A stretch of DNA of 34,106 nucleotides from Corynebacterium glucuronolyticum (GCA_022772305.1 JALFAQ010000073.1:1-34106); one strand, 5' to 3'; shown: positions 16,493 through 26,242, numbered from the stretch's first letter. Notes: generated by a model from the letters alone, not told the origin. Numbers and translations are program-made.

Positions 16493-19400
16493 ATGGCTAT
16501 CCATAAGAGGAATGGCAAGATTCGCCGCGGCATTTCTGTCGCAGCTGCCGCTCTTTCCCTGGCGCTCGTTGCGCCGACTATCCAGCCTGTCGTTGCTCCG
16601 CAGTTCGCTGCCGTAGCTTCGGCTGCAGAGGCTGTTACTGATGCGGCTCAGGCTTCTGCCATTGAGGCGGACGCTATTGCCGAGGGTTACGTAACTAAGA
16701 CCGTTGACCTGACCAATACTAAGGGCATTCTTTCCGGCAAGGTGTTCCGTGCTGTTGGTGGCCCGTCTTCCTCCGGCGACCCGACGTCTACTTCTGATCC
16801 TGCTGTTGCAAACGGCACCGTTGTGTACGCGCAGTGGAAGGATAAGGACGGCTGGGTTTCCCCGGTTTACAAGACCACCACTCACGATCTTCCCGGTGAC
16901 CGTGGTCAGGGTGGCCCCGGCACCTATGCATTCCACTTCCCGGTGGTGAAGGATCTTGCTGGCAATGAGCGCAAGTTCGTTGCTCAGATCGGTACCGCCT
17001 ACAAGGTCTGGACTGAGAAGAGCGTTCTCAACTCCACCCCTGCTGACCCGAACGACACCGGCAACGTTATTCTCCCGGTTCGCCACGGCGGTGCAATGAC
17101 CGCAAAGTGGACCCCCATCGCCACTGCTGCAGGTGCATTCCAGCTCGTTGGCACGAACGTTCAGCGCGTGGGCATCTGGAACCAAGAGACCCCGATCGAT
17201 GCTGCAACGGGCAAGAATTACCTCAAGTCTGCAAACCTGCAGGAGGACCCGAAGGGCCCGATCGAGGGTTCCGCGCTGAGCAGCTCGGATGGCTACAACA
17301 CCATCAGCGGTAACGTTTATTACGAAAACGGCAACAATGCCGGTGGCCAGCAGACTCTGCAGGCGCCGAGCTACGTCGGTGAGCCCGGTGCAGAGGGCTA
17401 CAAGGTGTTCATGTCTATCCTCACCCCCGAGGGAATTGACAAGGCGAAGGAAATCGCTAGCCTGCCGCACGCAGAGCGCGCAAAGGCGACCAAGGATGCC
17501 TTCACGCAGCACCCGGAGTTCATTAAGAAGACCTACTGGGCAACCACCGACAAGGATGGCTGGTACGGTATCCGCCTCGACGCAGACGAAGACTTCTCTA
17601 AGCTGCGCGATCATATCTACATGTGGGTTGAAGACCCTGAGGGCGAGATTGCGACTGTGTGGTCCAACTTCCCGTCGCCGTACTTCCAGAAGTACAACCG
17701 CTCCGTGCTGTGGGCACCGACCCCTGCGCCGTCCCCGGGCACTCACCGCGTTGTCAACGAGAACTTTGGTATCTCCTCTTACCGCCCGGTCAGCCTGACC
17801 ATCACCAACGCTGATGACCTTCAGAACCCAGCCAAGATTGGTCAGAAGATCGATGCGAAGCTGACAGGCAACATTCCCGGCACGCCTTCTTACATCGAAT
17901 GGCGCGACGGAAATGGCAAGGTTGTTTCCGAGCGTTGCGATGTGAAGACGCTTGCTGATGCAGCAAAGTGCTCCTTCACCGTTCCCGCTAACGCCAAGGA
18001 CGGCGAGATTTACTCCGCAGTCCTGGTTTCCGAGGGCAACGACATCGCTCAGGACTCCTTCATGGTTTCCACCCAGCCGTCCATCGATGCTATCCAGGAT
18101 CAGAAGGGCAACGTCGACAAGGAAATCACTCCGATCGAGGTTCCTGCCAACAACCTTCCTGAGGGCGCCACCGTCAAGGCCGAGGGTCTGCCGGAGGGCC
18201 TCACGCTCACCGAGACCAAGGATGCAGACGGCAACACCGTTCGCCAGATCAAGGGCACTCCGACCAAGGAGGGTACCTACCCCGTTACCCTGACTGCAGT
18301 CGACAAGGACGGCAACCCGATCAAGGACAAGGACGGCAACCCCGTCAAGCAGACCTTCACGTTCACGGTCGACCCGAAGCAGGACACCGGCAAGGATGCG
18401 GACAAGTTCGACCCGCAGGGTAAAGATCAGACGGTTACGAAGGGTTCCACTCCGAAGGCTGAGGACTCCATCGCTAACCTGAAGGATCTGCCGGAAGGCA
18501 CCAAGGTTTCTTTCAAGGATCCGGTCGACACCAATACTCCTGGTTCCAAGGACGCAACCGTCGTTGTGACCTACCCGGACGGCTCCACCGACGAGGTACA
18601 GGTCAAGGTCAACGTCAAGGATGACAACGCCGCTTCCCACAACCCGGGTTACGACGCTGCTTCCGGTGAGGCCGGCAAGCCCACCACCGTTAAGCAGACC
18701 GGCGACACGAACCTGCCCGAGGGCACGAAGTTCCACGTCGATCCGAACAAGGTTCCGGAAGGCTTCGACGTCAAGGTCGACGAGAAGACCGGCGATGTGA
18801 CGGTTACCCCGAAGGCGGGCACCAAGAACAACACCGAGGTTACGATCCCGGTTGAGGTCACCTACCCGGATGGCTCCAAGGATGAGGCTCCGCTGCGCTT
18901 CACGGTCGGTAAGGATTCCGATGAGGATGGCATCACCGACGCTGACGAGAATTCCGGCGACAAGAACATCCACTTTAACAACGAGCCGACCAACCCGAAC
19001 AAGGCTGACACCGACGATGATGGCCTGACCGATGGCCAGGAAATCAACGGTAACCCGCAGGTTCCGTCCATCACCATCAAGGACAAGGACGGCAATACCA
19101 AGGTTATTGAGGGACCGTTCTACACGGATCCGAACAAGGCTGACACCGATGGTGACGGCATCTCCGATGGTGACGAGCTGAAGAATGGCACCGATCCGAC
19201 CAACCCCGACACCGATGGTGACGGTGTGAACGATGGTGACGAGGTCAAACAGGGCAAGAACCCCGCCGACGGCACCGACCAGGGCGATGTCAACCCCGGC
19301 CCGATCAGCAAGGATTCCCCGAAGTGGGAAGACAGCAATGTTAAGGAGGGCGGCGAAGTCACCATCCCGAACACGGGCGGCAAGTACGACCCCAACGCCG

Positions 19401-19990
19401 GTTACAAGACCGAGGTTGAGCCCGCCGGTAATGGCGCAACCGCTGAGATTGATCCCAACACTGGCGATCTGAAGGTCAAGCCCGGTAACGCCAAGTACGG
19501 TGACACCATTACGGTTACCGTCAAGGACAAGAACGGCAAGGTTGTTGACACCGTAAAGATCACCGTCGGTATGGATGACAAGCACCTCGGAGTGTGCGTT
19601 GGCGCTTCGGCTGCTTCCGCTGTGCCGCTGCTGCTCCTGCTCCCGGTCGCTCTCGGCCTGGTAGGAAACGTTCCTGAGGTTCGTGGCATCGCTGAGGGCT
19701 TCGGCAAGCAGGTTGAGGATATCAACACGGGCATCCAGAAGACTCTGGGTATCTACAACCCCGAGCTTGCTGTTGCTTTCAAGAACAACGTTGCTCCGCA
19801 CCTGCAAAACGCTATCCTGGGCGCTGGCTTCCTGGCTGCTATCGGCCTCCTCGCTGGTGTCGCTGCTACGCAGTGTGCCCCCGGTGGCGATCAGCTGAGC
19901 TCCAACCTCTCCAGCGGTAAGGACGTGAAGGTTGAAGGTTCCTCCACTGAGGACACCACGACCACCCCTGCAGCTGCCGACGAGAAGTAA
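16493..19990 (+). CDS. Secreted surface protein 3 with Rib/YPDG domains, TSP3 repeats and two-segment C-terminal module
   Basis: This 1,165-residue exported protein starts at ATG 16493 behind GAGAGGA. The signal peptide is about residues 1-45 ([19 protein letters not shown]). Residues 60-430 form an N-terminal domain shared with the broken middle copy. About 530-627 resembles an Ig-like putative binding domain ([15 protein letters not shown]). About 638-805 carries Rib/alpha-like repeats with [11 protein letters not shown] and [14 protein letters not shown]3-type calcium repeats lie at 808-818, 838-850, 883-895 and 905-917 ([24 protein letters not shown]). The C-terminal module spans about 1033-1131: C1035, a hydrophobic stretch at 1037-1056, conserved [20 protein letters not shown], a second hydrophobic stretch at 1107-1127, C1128, then a hydrophilic Thr-rich tail. 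No LPXTG is present. It is probably an envelope-anchored adhesin or stalk; the role is inferred from the domains. Confidence 0.85.
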   Translation: MAIHKRNGKIRRGISVAAAALSLALVAPTIQPVVAPQFAAVASAAEAVTDAAQASAIEADAIAEGYVTKTVDLTNTKGILSGKVFRAVGGPSSSGDPTSTSDPAVANGTVVYAQWKDKDGWVSPVYKTTTHDLPGDRGQGGPGTYAFHFPVVKDLAGNERKFVAQIGTAYKVWTEKSVLNSTPADPNDTGNVILPVRHGGAMTAKWTPIATAAGAFQLVGTNVQRVGIWNQETPIDAATGKNYLKSANLQEDPKGPIEGSALSSSDGYNTISGNVYYENGNNAGGQQTLQAPSYVGEPGAEGYKVFMSILTPEGIDKAKEIASLPHAERAKATKDAFTQHPEFIKKTYWATTDKDGWYGIRLDADEDFSKLRDHIYMWVEDPEGEIATVWSNFPSPYFQKYNRSVLWAPTPAPSPGTHRVVNENFGISSYRPVSLTITNADDLQNPAKIGQKIDAKLTGNIPGTPSYIEWRDGNGKVVSERCDVKTLADAAKCSFTVPANAKDGEIYSAVLVSEGNDIAQDSFMVSTQPSIDAIQDQKGNVDKEITPIEVPANNLPEGATVKAEGLPEGLTLTETKDADGNTVRQIKGTPTKEGTYPVTLTAVDKDGNPIKDKDGNPVKQTFTFTVDPKQDTGKDADKFDPQGKDQTVTKGSTPKAEDSIANLKDLPEGTKVSFKDPVDTNTPGSKDATVVVTYPDGSTDEVQVKVNVKDDNAASHNPGYDAASGEAGKPTTVKQTGDTNLPEGTKFHVDPNKVPEGFDVKVDEKTGDVTVTPKAGTKNNTEVTIPVEVTYPDGSKDEAPLRFTVGKDSDEDGITDADENSGDKNIHFNNEPTNPNKADTDDDGLTDGQEINGNPQVPSITIKDKDGNTKVIEGPFYTDPNKADTDGDGISDGDELKNGTDPTNPDTDGDGVNDGDEVKQGKNPADGTDQGDVNPGPISKDSPKWEDSNVKEGGEVTIPNTGGKYDPNAGYKTEVEPAGNGATAEIDPNTGDLKVKPGNAKYGDTITVTVKDKNGKVVDTVKITVGMDDKHLGVCVGASAASAVPLLLLLPVALGLVGNVPEVRGIAEGFGKQVEDINTGIQKTLGIYNPELAVAFKNNVAPHLQNAILGAGFLAAIGLLAGVAATQCAPGGDQLSSNLSSGKDVKVEGSSTEDTTTTPAAADEK

Positions 19991-20027
19991 GCAGTTGATC
20001 TCCTAGGAGAATAAAGTCTGGTCCCCG

Positions 20028-20060
20028 AAAGACCCTCACCATTACGGTGGGGGTCTTTCT
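20028..20060 (+). terminator. Terminator of surface protein 3
   Basis: AAAGACC-CTCACC and GGTGGG-GGTCTTT form a long stem around loop ATTAC, followed by TTTCTGTGT. Its symmetry could also serve the convergent pknG operon, whose stop is at 20094. Confidence 0.8.
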
Positions 20061-20093
20061 GTGTGTCCGGGGCGGATATGCGAAGGGTGTGCT

Positions 20094-22406
20094 TTAGAAA
20101 AGAGTGGAGGGACGCACAGCGTTGGCGAGGTCGACAAGTGCGTATCGGTGGCGGGCAAACGGTGCGGTGCGGGCAAGCGCCCGGAGAGTCTCGGAGAGGC
20201 CCTCGCGGATGCCGGTCTGCGTGAAGGAGTACTCGAAGAGGGGATTGGTGCTCGCGGCGGCGTCGAGGTCGTGATTGCGGAGGAAGGAGAACGCGGCAGA
20301 TAGGACGGCGGCCTTCACCTGCATGAGGCGGGGCTCGTTGGTGGGGATCTCCTCCAGCCGGCGGGCGGCGCGACGGATGCGGGATTCGCTGGGGTCGTCG
20401 GAGATGAGGGTGACGATCGTCGTCAGTTTGCTCATGCGGTGGTGGCGGGAGCTCGCATTGAGGCGGTCGAGGACGTGGACGGCCAGTTCCACCTGGTTTT
20501 CCACGACGAGAAGGCGTGACAAGCCGAAGGCGCTGGACACCGTCGTGGGGTTCGTCATCCAGACGAGGGCATAGAGGCGCATGGCGTGGAACCGGAGAGC
20601 TGCGGGGTCGGTGGTGATATGGGACCAGGTGTCGCTCATGATCGACAAATCGACGGCATCCATCTGCTTGTTGAGGATCGCGGTGGCGCGGGACACCTGG
20701 TCTTCCAAAAGTGGCGTGCGTGCCATTCCCATTCGTTGGAGGAGGAGCTCGTCGGTGGCGGCGAGGGCGAGTTTCGGTGCTGCTTCACCGGGAAGGATGG
20801 TGAGGACTGTGTCGAAGTGGCGTTGGGCGGCCGGGAGGTCGTCGAGAAGCAAGCTGGTGATACCGGACAGCCAGGCGGTTCTCCAGTTAGTACCAACTTC
20901 GGATTCGAGGGCGTTGAGCCACGTCTGCGCCTCGGTGGTGAGTCCCATGTCGAGGAGGATGCGCACGATGTTGTACGGGATTTCCTGCGAGGAGCGGTAT
21001 TCCTCCACCTGGAGGGCCTGTTGCATGGATTCGAGTTCTTCGCTGGGTTCGGCGTAGATGGCGGAGTTGATGATGGGGGCGCCGATGTCAGTGGTATCGA
21101 TGTTGGGGATGGGCAGCGCGGAGACGATTTCTTGCGGGGTGAGGACGACGGTGCGGTTGATGCCGTCGATAAGCTGATCGGTGCGGAAGATCCGGTGTTT
21201 GGTGCCGAATGTGGCGCGCTGCGGGGAGAAGAGGGAGTGTTGCGCGGGGAAGAACGTGTGGTCGCGTACAGCGAGGATTTCGCGCAGGACGCCGTAGAGC
21301 TGTGTAGACAGTTCCTCCACGTTGGCCATGCGTTTGGCAGGGTCAGGGTTGGTGGCTCGCAGCAGTAGGCGGTAGAGGGACAGATGGCGTCGGAACAGTG
21401 GCTCCACTTTGGGGGAGGGGATGCCGGGGAGGTAACGTCCGTCCTTGCCCTTGGGTAGGTCGACGATGAGGCAGGCGAGCGTGCGGCCGATGGAGTAGAT
21501 GTCGCTGGCGATGCTCGGCCCCTCGGTGGGGACCTCGGGCGCAGCGAAGCCTTTGGTACCGTAGATGTAGCCGTAGGAACCGATGCCGGTTACGGCTCCC
21601 AGGTCGATGAGTTTCACCTGGTCTTCGGTCAAAATGATGTTGGATGGTTTGACGTCGTTGTACACCACTCCGCGCGAGTGGAGGTACCCGAGCGCGGGAA
21701 GGAGCTCAAGGATGTATCCTATCGCCAGGTCTGCTGGATATCTGCGGTTGGCGTAGGCTTTTCGACGTTCTTTCAGCGACGGTCCGCCCACGTACTCCAT
21801 GACGATGAAGCCGTCTTCCACGCGCGGGTCGTCGACGAAGTTGTAAATGCGGACGATCTCGGGGTGGGTGATGTCGGCGAGGAATTCCCGCTCGGCGACG
21901 GCCGCACCTTTGTCCTCGGCTTTCACGTCGCCGCGCATGCCCTTGAGTACCACCCAGCGGCCGGATACGTTGCGATCCTTGGCCAGGTAGATCCATCCGA
22001 GGCCACCGTGGGCGAGAACGCCCATGACATCGTATTGGCCGGCCACCACGTCGCCGGTGGACAGCGTCGGTGGTTCCACTCCGGTGAAGGTGGAGGGGTC
22101 GACGCACGCGGTGAGCGGGTCGGTGAGGGCGACAAAAGGCAGCGTGACCATGCCGTCGGCGACGATCCGCCCCGCCCGGTTATCGGTGCGCCGTTTCCGG
22201 AATTCTTCGAGCGCGATCTTCCGGTATTTCGCCGAGGGGTCGGGGGTTGCACCTGCTGGGCTTTGCATCGGCGCCATCGCCGAGGTTGCCGGGTAATCCG
22301 CGCCGGCGAGGTGGTCGATGAGCGCCTGCAGCTCCGTTCCGCCGTACTCGTCCTCGTCATCGTCGTCGGCGAACGGGTTGAAGGCGACGGCTTCGGTCTC
22401 TGCCAT
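20094..22406 (-). CDS. pknG: Serine/threonine protein kinase PknG
   Basis: This soluble 770-residue kinase phosphorylates OdhI/GarA and so controls 2-oxoglutarate dehydrogenase and glutamate metabolism. The kinase domain spans about residues 120-380: AHGGLGWIYLA (132-142), lysine K155 in VVLKG, the PknG-type catalytic loop YNDVKPSN (D251) in place of HRD, DLG (268-270) and the activation-segment end AAPE. The C-terminal 350 residues are helical and match the PknG TPR region, ending in HRYALVDLANAVRPSTLF. The N-terminus is acidic and lacks the paired CxxC rubredoxin motifs of M. tuberculosis PknG. ATG 22406 (MAETEAVAFNPF) is chosen over an upstream start because AAGGGAGG precedes it. Only one nt separates it from the glnH stop, so translation is coupled. 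Confidence 0.95.
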   Translation of the reverse strand: MAETEAVAFNPFADDDDEDEYGGTELQALIDHLAGADYPATSAMAPMQSPAGATPDPSAKYRKIALEEFRKRRTDNRAGRIVADGMVTLPFVALTDPLTACVDPSTFTGVEPPTLSTGDVVAGQYDVMGVLAHGGLGWIYLAKDRNVSGRWVVLKGMRGDVKAEDKGAAVAEREFLADITHPEIVRIYNFVDDPRVEDGFIVMEYVGGPSLKERRKAYANRRYPADLAIGYILELLPALGYLHSRGVVYNDVKPSNIILTEDQVKLIDLGAVTGIGSYGYIYGTKGFAAPEVPTEGPSIASDIYSIGRTLACLIVDLPKGKDGRYLPGIPSPKVEPLFRRHLSLYRLLLRATNPDPAKRMANVEELSTQLYGVLREILAVRDHTFFPAQHSLFSPQRATFGTKHRIFRTDQLIDGINRTVVLTPQEIVSALPIPNIDTTDIGAPIINSAIYAEPSEELESMQQALQVEEYRSSQEIPYNIVRILLDMGLTTEAQTWLNALESEVGTNWRTAWLSGITSLLLDDLPAAQRHFDTVLTILPGEAAPKLALAATDELLLQRMGMARTPLLEDQVSRATAILNKQMDAVDLSIMSDTWSHITTDPAALRFHAMRLYALVWMTNPTTVSSAFGLSRLLVVENQVELAVHVLDRLNASSRHHRMSKLTTIVTLISDDPSESRIRRAARRLEEIPTNEPRLMQVKAAVLSAAFSFLRNHDLDAAASTNPLFEYSFTQTGIREGLSETLRALARTAPFARHRYALVDLANAVRPSTLF

Positions 22407-22407
22407 G

Positions 22408-23418
22408 CTAGGGCCTCCCTTGGTGTTGGTCTTCACGGTACAGCGGCGTCGGCGGCCCATCGGTGTTCAGGTACGGGCCGAACCACGTGGTAAACATTCT
22501 GCGCCACGTGCCATCGGCGATGATGCGCTCGATGGTCTTGTTCACCTGCCTGGTGAGGTTGTCGTTTCCCTGCCGCACGCCGATGCCGTAGTAGTCGCGT
22601 TCGTCGGAGATGATGGTCATGTCGGTGTACGCGTCCTGCGCGGTCATGCCGGCGAGCAGTGCGGTATCGCTAAACACTGCGTCCACCTGCTGTTGTTGCA
22701 GCGCCATCAGACAGTCGGACCAGCCGAGCGTGGTGATGAGCGTGGCGCCGGGGGCGAGGCGGGCAACGCGGTACTGGTTGATGGAGTCCTGCGCCACGCA
22801 CACCGTCGCCGAATTGAGGTCCTCCACGCTGGTCACGGGCGAATTCTTGTCGGTGATGAAGCCGGCGGAGGTGGAAAAGTACGGCGCGGAAAAGTCCACG
22901 TTGTCGGCGCGGCTGCGCGTCATGGTCATCGCCCGGATGACAACGTCGACGCGTTCGCTCGCGGGGGCGGATAGTGCCTTTTCGCGGTTGGCTGCGTCGA
23001 CGTAGCGGAACGCGACCTTGGAGGGGTCGCCGAAGATGTCGCGGGCGATCTCGTGGGCGAGGTCGATTTCGAAGCCGATGAGTTCGCCGGTGGCCAGGTC
23101 GCGGTAGCTCATGAGGTTTTGTGATTGCTCCACGCCGACGATGATGTATCCGCGCTCGTAGATGGCGGGAATGAGTTCCTTCGGGGGCGTGGTGACGGGT
23201 TTCAGGCTTGGCTCGAGCAATCCGGTTTGGATGTCCGTGTTTTCCACCTCGGAGGCGGGCACGGATTCGGCCCCCTGGGGCAGCGCGGAGTGGTTGGCCA
23301 GCCCGGGGTCGTTGAACAGGGCCTCGCCGGGCGGTTCGGGCGCCCCCACGGAACATCCCGCGCACCCGGCAACAGCAAGGGCGGTTAGAACAGCCCGCAA
23401 CGTGGTGTGGCGCATCAT
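22408..23418 (-). CDS. glnH: Glutamate/aspartate-sensing lipoprotein GlnH
   Basis: This 336-residue periplasmic solute-binding lipoprotein (SBP_bac_3 family) probably senses extracellular acidic amino acids and signals through GlnX to PknG rather than feeding an ABC transporter. The signal peptide ends in the lipobox V-A-G-C (cysteine 19; a second cysteine at 22). The family pattern is clear: ERGYIIVGVE, TGELIGFEIDLAHEIARDIF, RVDVVIRAMTMTRSRADNVD, FSAPYF, and the terminal GTWRRMFTTWFG. ATG 23418 overlaps the glnX stop in ATGA, with AGGAG six nt before. No ABC permease is nearby, which supports the sensor role. Confidence 0.92.
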   Translation of the reverse strand: MMRHTTLRAVLTALAVAGCAGCSVGAPEPPGEALFNDPGLANHSALPQGAESVPASEVENTDIQTGLLEPSLKPVTTPPKELIPAIYERGYIIVGVEQSQNLMSYRDLATGELIGFEIDLAHEIARDIFGDPSKVAFRYVDAANREKALSAPASERVDVVIRAMTMTRSRADNVDFSAPYFSTSAGFITDKNSPVTSVEDLNSATVCVAQDSINQYRVARLAPGATLITTLGWSDCLMALQQQQVDAVFSDTALLAGMTAQDAYTDMTIISDERDYYGIGVRQGNDNLTRQVNKTIERIIADGTWRRMFTTWFGPYLNTDGPPTPLYREDQHQGRP

Positions 23419-24782
23419 AGGTACTCCTGAAGTCGGGGCCTGATCCCCAGCCAGATGGCGAGAATCGCGAGCACGCTGAGGGTGAGCACACCGACACCCG
23501 TACCTGTCGTCGACCGCAAGCCCTGAGCAATGTAGGCCCGTGTGCCGGCGCGGGAGCCGTCGATAAGCGTGGTCAGCGCGCCATCGAGCTGGTTAAAGGC
23601 CTCCCCGGTCGAGTTCCCCGGTGCCAGCGCCAGCCTTGTCGACGCCTCATGGTCGCCCTTTTCTAGCGCTTCAACGAAGTCTTCGTGCACGCTCTCCCAG
23701 TAATATAGTGCGGCCCGCGCCGCCGCTACATCCTCGCGCGAGGAGGAGTTGAGCTGCGAGTTGTCGAACTGCTTGATGGCGTCCTCCACCCGCACGGTCG
23801 CCTCATCGAAGCTGACCTGGGACTCGTTGAACGCCCCGCGGCGAACAAGCGCCAGCGTCTCGGCTGTGCGCGCCTGCTGCGCTGCGATGCGCGCGTCGGT
23901 GAGCGACGTGTACGGCGTGACCGCCTGGTGCGTGCCCACGCTTGCCGCGTGGAACGCCACCGCGTTGCCGCCGCTCAGCCACACGAGTGCGATCGCCACG
24001 AGGATGTTGGCGGCAAGGAACCCGAGATTCAACCGGCGACGAGTGCGCCGCGCAAGCCACAGCTGGGCGAGCACAAGCAGCACAAACGACACGGCGAGGA
24101 GCCCCATAGACCACCACTGCGGTGAGGTGAGCTGCTTCAACTGCTCCTGCACTCGTGCCGACGCCAACCGGAACACCTCGCCCGCGGTGGGCAGCAGCTG
24201 CTCCCGCATGAGCGCGTTCGCCTCGGACATGTACGCGGACCCAATGGGGTTGCCGGCGCGCACGTTCATCCGCGCCGCCATGACGAGTCCCGCGTACGTG
24301 GGCAGGTTCTGCGTGACGCGGGCGACGGCCGTGAGCTCCTCGGTGCTGCTGGCGTTGGCTGCGGACTCCGTCGCCGCCAGCGTCGCCCGGTTCAGGGGAT
24401 CGAGGTAGGCGGACTGCAGCTGCCGGGAGTTGCTACCAAATTCGGCGAGCCCTGTCACCGCCAGTGTGTCGGTGAGCGCGAGCGCCGTATAAAGATTGTG
24501 GGCGGAGTAACTGGCGGGTTCGATCGTCTGCGACAGTTCCTGGTAGGAGACGCGACGGGCATCGGTGGAGGTGAGCGTGACAATGCCCGCGGTGACGAGC
24601 AGGATGGAGATGACGAGCGTCAGCGCGGTCATGATGCCAGGTGTCGTGCGGCCGAAGTCGCCGGCTCCGCGCAGCCACTGGATCGGCTGCCCGATCCAGG
24701 CCAAAAGCTTGTCCCGTCGACGCACAGCAAGAGTACGGGGCACATCTAGCCAGCTGTCGTTGGCTCCCACAATCTTTGCCAT
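23415..24782 (-). CDS. glnX: Membrane signal transducer GlnX
   Basis: This 455-residue membrane protein, first gene of glnX-glnH-pknG, probably relays GlnH occupancy across the membrane. It has four hydrophobic segments (about residues 50-70, 225-245, 250-270 and 430-450) separating two large extracytoplasmic helical domains rich in Ala, Gln and Glu (for example TSTEELTAVARVTQNLP-like helices and ALEKGDHEASTRLAL), a layout like chemoreceptor-type four-helix sensors. The N-terminal 45 residues are cytoplasmic and basic. ATG 24782 is seven nt downstream of TAGAAT, so a leaderless message is likely. The assignment rests strongly on the operon order. Confidence 0.9.
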   Translation of the reverse strand: MAKIVGANDSWLDVPRTLAVRRRDKLLAWIGQPIQWLRGAGDFGRTTPGIMTALTLVISILLVTAGIVTLTSTDARRVSYQELSQTIEPASYSAHNLYTALALTDTLAVTGLAEFGSNSRQLQSAYLDPLNRATLAATESAANASSTEELTAVARVTQNLPTYAGLVMAARMNVRAGNPIGSAYMSEANALMREQLLPTAGEVFRLASARVQEQLKQLTSPQWWSMGLLAVSFVLLVLAQLWLARRTRRRLNLGFLAANILVAIALVWLSGGNAVAFHAASVGTHQAVTPYTSLTDARIAAQQARTAETLALVRRGAFNESQVSFDEATVRVEDAIKQFDNSQLNSSSREDVAAARAALYYWESVHEDFVEALEKGDHEASTRLALAPGNSTGEAFNQLDGALTTLIDGSRAGTRAYIAQGLRSTTGTGVGVLTLSVLAILAIWLGIRPRLQEYL

Positions 24783-24789
24783 TCTCCAT

Positions 24790-24822
24790 ATTCTAACGGG
24801 TAAAAGTGGTAGCCGGTAGGCT
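24790..24822. promoter_or_regulatory. Back-to-back promoters for glnX and the Nudix gene
   Basis: On the minus strand TAGAAT (24790-24795) lies exactly seven nt before the glnX ATG. On the plus strand TAGGCT (24817-24822) lies seven nt before ATG 24830. Both genes lack a properly spaced ribosome site, so both look leaderless and share a 47-nt divergent region. The -35 elements are weak. Confidence 0.5.
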
Positions 24823-24829
24823 GAGATGT

Positions 24830-25291
24830 ATGCGTGGTGATGGCAACGGATTTGTGGACGGATCGGATGGCGTGCGCCGCTGGGGGCGATTCGGTTCGGC
24901 CGGTCTGTTTCTCGTCTCCGATCGCGACACCGTTCTCATGCAGCACCGCGCGCTGTGGACGAACATGGGCGGCATGTGGGCGCTGCCCGGTGGTGCCCGC
25001 GATTCGCACGAAACCGCACGTGAGGCGGCCCTCCGCGAGGCGCAGGAGGAGGCGGGCATCGACGTGTCGCTCGTCCGTGTGGTCAAAGATGTGGTGACCA
25101 CCCGCGTCGATGACTGGACGTATACCACCGTCGTTGCGCGGTGCGCGGGGGAGTTGCCGCTGGTTCCCAATGCGGAAAGTGTGGAGCTGCGCTGGGTGCA
25201 TGTGAATAGTCTGGCAAAGCTTCCTTTATTGTCTCCGTTTGCTAACAGTCTGCCCAGACTTATGCCATTGGTTATGCGCAGAGGTAGTTAA
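24830..25291 (+). CDS. Nudix (MutT-type) hydrolase
   Basis: This 153-residue protein has a complete Nudix box: GGARDSHETAREAALREAQE followed by EAG, matching G-x5-E-x7-R-E-U-x-E-E-x-G-U, which binds the metal and cleaves nucleoside-diphosphate-linked substrates. The preceding FLVSDRDTVLMQHRALW is the usual first strand pair. The exact substrate (oxidised dNTP, NADH or other) is not visible. The frame is open from GTG 24806, but ATG 24830 has the -10 seven nt upstream and gives a normal Nudix length. It is divergent from glnX; the ABC exporter begins 18 nt later, so the three may be cotranscribed. Confidence 0.85.
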   Translation: MRGDGNGFVDGSDGVRRWGRFGSAGLFLVSDRDTVLMQHRALWTNMGGMWALPGGARDSHETAREAALREAQEEAGIDVSLVRVVKDVVTTRVDDWTYTTVVARCAGELPLVPNAESVELRWVHVNSLAKLPLLSPFANSLPRLMPLVMRRGS

Positions 25292-25309
25292 CGTGTCAAA
25301 ATAGGGGGC

Positions 25310-26242
25310 ATGATCGAAGTCAACGGATTGACAAAAGTCTATGGATCCACCGTTGCTGTCGATGACCTTACCTTTAGTGTTAAGCCCGGAGTCGTCACTG
25401 GCTTTTTGGGCCCTAACGGTGCGGGAAAGTCGACCACCATGCGGATGATCCTAGGACTTGACAACCCCACCCGTGGTTACGCAACCATCAACGGTGAGCC
25501 CTACCACAGGTTGAAGAACCCTCTTCGAACGGTAGGCGCTCTTCTCGATGCCAAGGCGGTACACCGCAAGCGGTCCGCCCGCGCGCACCTCACCTGGATC
25601 GCCGATTCGAACGGCATCCCGCGCTCCCGCGTCGACGAGGTGCTCACCCTTGTGGGGCTTGCCGAGGTTGCCAAGCGTCCCGCCGGCAAGTTCTCCCTCG
25701 GCATGGGGCAGCGCCTCGGTCTCGCCGCCGCGATGCTCGGCGATCCGGAGGTTTTGCTTTTCGACGAGCCGGTCAACGGCCTCGATCCCGAAGGCATCCG
25801 GTGGGTTCGTGGGTTCCTCAAGAACCTCGCCGCCGAGGGCCGCACCGTCCTCGTCAGCTCCCACCTGCTCAGCGAGATGTCGCAGACCGCCGACCGCCTC
25901 GTTGTCATCGGCCAGGGCAAGCTCGTCGCCGACACGACGACGCACGACTTCCTCAAGCGCTCTGCCACCGTCTCCGTCCGCGTGCGTTCCCCGCACCTGG
26001 AGGAGTTCCGCAGCGCGCTCGCCATGGAATCCATCCCGTTTACCGACGGCACCGACGAGGACAACCGCCCCTACGTGCTGGTGAAGGATAAGAGCTCCGA
26101 TGAGGTCGGTGCCCTCGCTTTCTCCACCGGCGTTCTTCTCAACGAGTTGACCGAGGTCCATGATTCGCTTGAAGATGTCTTCATGCAGGCCACCTCCGAT
26201 TCCGTGCAGTACCACGGCGAAGCAATCGAAAAGGAGCAGTAG
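25310..26242 (+). CDS. ABC exporter ATP-binding protein
   Basis: This 310-residue ATPase subunit of an ABC-2 exporter (BcrA/antibiotic-export type) has Walker A GPNGAGKST (34-42), the Q-loop region, signature FSLGMGQRLGLA (typical of this branch in place of LSGGQ), Walker B VLLFDEP and the switch histidine in VSSHLLSE. The last 80 residues form a small C-terminal domain of the DrrA/BcrA kind. It pairs with the membrane protein starting five nt after its stop. The ATG at 25310 follows GGGGG and CAAAAT, so the start mechanism is ambiguous. The cargo is unknown; a bacitracin- or peptide-type exporter is possible. Confidence 0.88.
   Translation: MIEVNGLTKVYGSTVAVDDLTFSVKPGVVTGFLGPNGAGKSTTMRMILGLDNPTRGYATINGEPYHRLKNPLRTVGALLDAKAVHRKRSARAHLTWIADSNGIPRSRVDEVLTLVGLAEVAKRPAGKFSLGMGQRLGLAAAMLGDPEVLLFDEPVNGLDPEGIRWVRGFLKNLAAEGRTVLVSSHLLSEMSQTADRLVVIGQGKLVADTTTHDFLKRSATVSVRVRSPHLEEFRSALAMESIPFTDGTDEDNRPYVLVKDKSSDEVGALAFSTGVLLNELTEVHDSLEDVFMQATSDSVQYHGEAIEKEQ

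Noticed and set aside
16493..16640. Twin-arginine-like RRG motif in the three surface-protein signal peptides
   Set aside because: The spacing and following residues (RRGIS) do not match the Tat consensus (RRxFLK); these look like ordinary Sec signals.
16472..19807. 1,111-codon open frame on the minus strand opposite surface protein 3
   Set aside because: Same shadow effect: the plus strand has a ribosome site, signal peptide, TSP3 and Rib motifs.
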